Shown in pieces: positions 5,310 through 5,841 of a stretch of 5,841 bases of DNA; the stretch's first letter is position 1, and every line of letters starts with the position of its first letter. Under the pieces are notes generated by a model. That model was not told where the DNA came from and did not search any database. It saw only the letters and a list, made by a program, of their open reading frames with translations. The stretch comes from Alphaproteobacteria bacterium (GTDB lineage Bacteria > Pseudomonadota > Alphaproteobacteria > Caulobacterales > Maricaulaceae): contig JAUIEH010000199.1 in NCBI GenBank assembly GCA_030428405.1, positions 1 to 5,841 of the forward strand. Reading direction: 5' to 3'. Made by a program: the position numbers and the translations under genes.

Positions 5310-5841
5310 ATGGAATTCGGCGTAGACAGGCTGATCGCGGAGCCCGAATTGCGCGCGCCGCTGGCGGGCAAGCGCGTGGCGCTTCTGGCGCATCCAGCTT
5401 CTGTGACCGCGGACCTGACCCACAGTCTTGATGCGCTGGCGGCGTGCGATGATCTGTCGTTGTCTGCGGCGTTCGGACCGCAGCACGGCCTGCGCGGCGA
5501 TAAGCAGGACAATATGGTCGAGTCGCCCAACTATAACGACCCCGTCCATCGCATCCCCGTATTTAGTCTTTATGGCGACGTTCGCCGGCCGACGGACGAG
5601 ATGCTGGATGCATTCGATGTCCTGCTGGTCGACATGCAGGATCTGGGCTGCCGCATCTATACGTTCATCACCACGCTTCTTTATGTGCTTGAGGCCTGTG
5701 CGGTGCGCGGCAAAGCCGTGTGGGTGCTTGACCGGCCCAATCCCGCAGGCCGGCCGGTCGAGGGGCTGACTTTGCGTCCGGGCTGGGAGAGCTTTGTCGG
5801 CGCAGGCCCAATGCCGATGCGTCATGGTCTGACTCTGGGCG
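5310..5841 (+). CDS. namZ: NamZ-type exo-beta-N-acetylmuramidase, DUF1343 family (5' part, runs off right edge)
   Basis: The DUF1343 family includes NamZ, an exo-lytic glycosidase that releases MurNAc from the non-reducing end of peptidoglycan fragments during cell-wall recycling. The first 177 codons are present. Family segments in order are KRVALLAHPASV (21-32), FGPQHGLRGDKQDNMVESP (55-73), IPVFSLYG (82-89), FDVLLVDMQDLGCRIYTFI (102-120), VWVLDRPNPAGRP (137-149) and SFVGAGPMPMRHGLTLG (161-177). The ATG at 5310 follows the DOMON stop by 2 bp and has GAGGGG (5298-5303) as a good ribosome-binding site inside the previous gene. No signal peptide precedes the domain, unlike the exported Bacillus NamZ, suggesting a cytoplasmic enzyme acting on imported muropeptides. 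The family's PEHG segment reads PQHG here. The reading frame is open to the window edge. The substrate is inferred from the family. Confidence 0.88.
   Translation, partial: MEFGVDRLIAEPELRAPLAGKRVALLAHPASVTADLTHSLDALAACDDLSLSAAFGPQHGLRGDKQDNMVESPNYNDPVHRIPVFSLYGDVRRPTDEMLDAFDVLLVDMQDLGCRIYTFITTLLYVLEACAVRGKAVWVLDRPNPAGRPVEGLTLRPGWESFVGAGPMPMRHGLTLG

Overview
This is a GC-rich window, with many GCG/CGC codons and strong third-position G/C bias. The gene set points to an Alphaproteobacterium, possibly of the Caulobacterales/Hyphomonadaceae type. The clues are a small NDUFS6-like zinc-finger protein, a GyrB of Gram-negative architecture, and a DOMON-like gene next to a NamZ-type (DUF1343) gene. 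The lineage is inferred from protein resemblance only; no rRNA gene or mobile marker is present.

Layout, left to right. Positions 1-370 (minus) hold the N-terminal third of an ABC transporter ATPase resembling YadG, running off the left edge. A divergent spacer of about 134 bp with an imperfect dyad separates it from a 74-residue zinc-finger protein (505-729, plus). A 239-bp spacer follows with no convincing gene. It holds a GC-rich hairpin, a sigma70-like promoter candidate and three consecutive stem-loops, one with a T-rich tail, just before gyrB. gyrB (969-3386, plus) is complete and intact. It converges on a small secreted, acidic protein of unknown function (3411-3992, minus), with only 24 bp between them, covered by a G/C hairpin. 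After a second divergent spacer (3993-4201) comes a tight plus-strand cluster: an O6-alkylguanine-DNA alkyltransferase (4202-4762), a DOMON-like protein overlapping it by 4 bp (4759-5307), and the first 177 codons of a NamZ-type exo-beta-N-acetylmuramidase (from 5310) that leaves the window on the right.

How the genes relate. gyrB appears to be its own transcription unit with a structured leader. The ogt, DOMON and namZ genes look like one translationally coupled operon. The last two plausibly belong together in peptidoglycan or muropeptide metabolism, while the DNA-repair gene at the head may be a passenger or a regulatory lead gene. The ABC ATPase, zinc-finger protein and secreted acidic protein show no clear functional link to gyrB.

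I found no CRISPR array, tRNA, rRNA, insertion sequence or obviously novel multi-gene system. The most interesting points are the folded gyrB leader, an arginine-finger substitution in the alkyltransferase, and a namZ copy apparently lacking an export signal.
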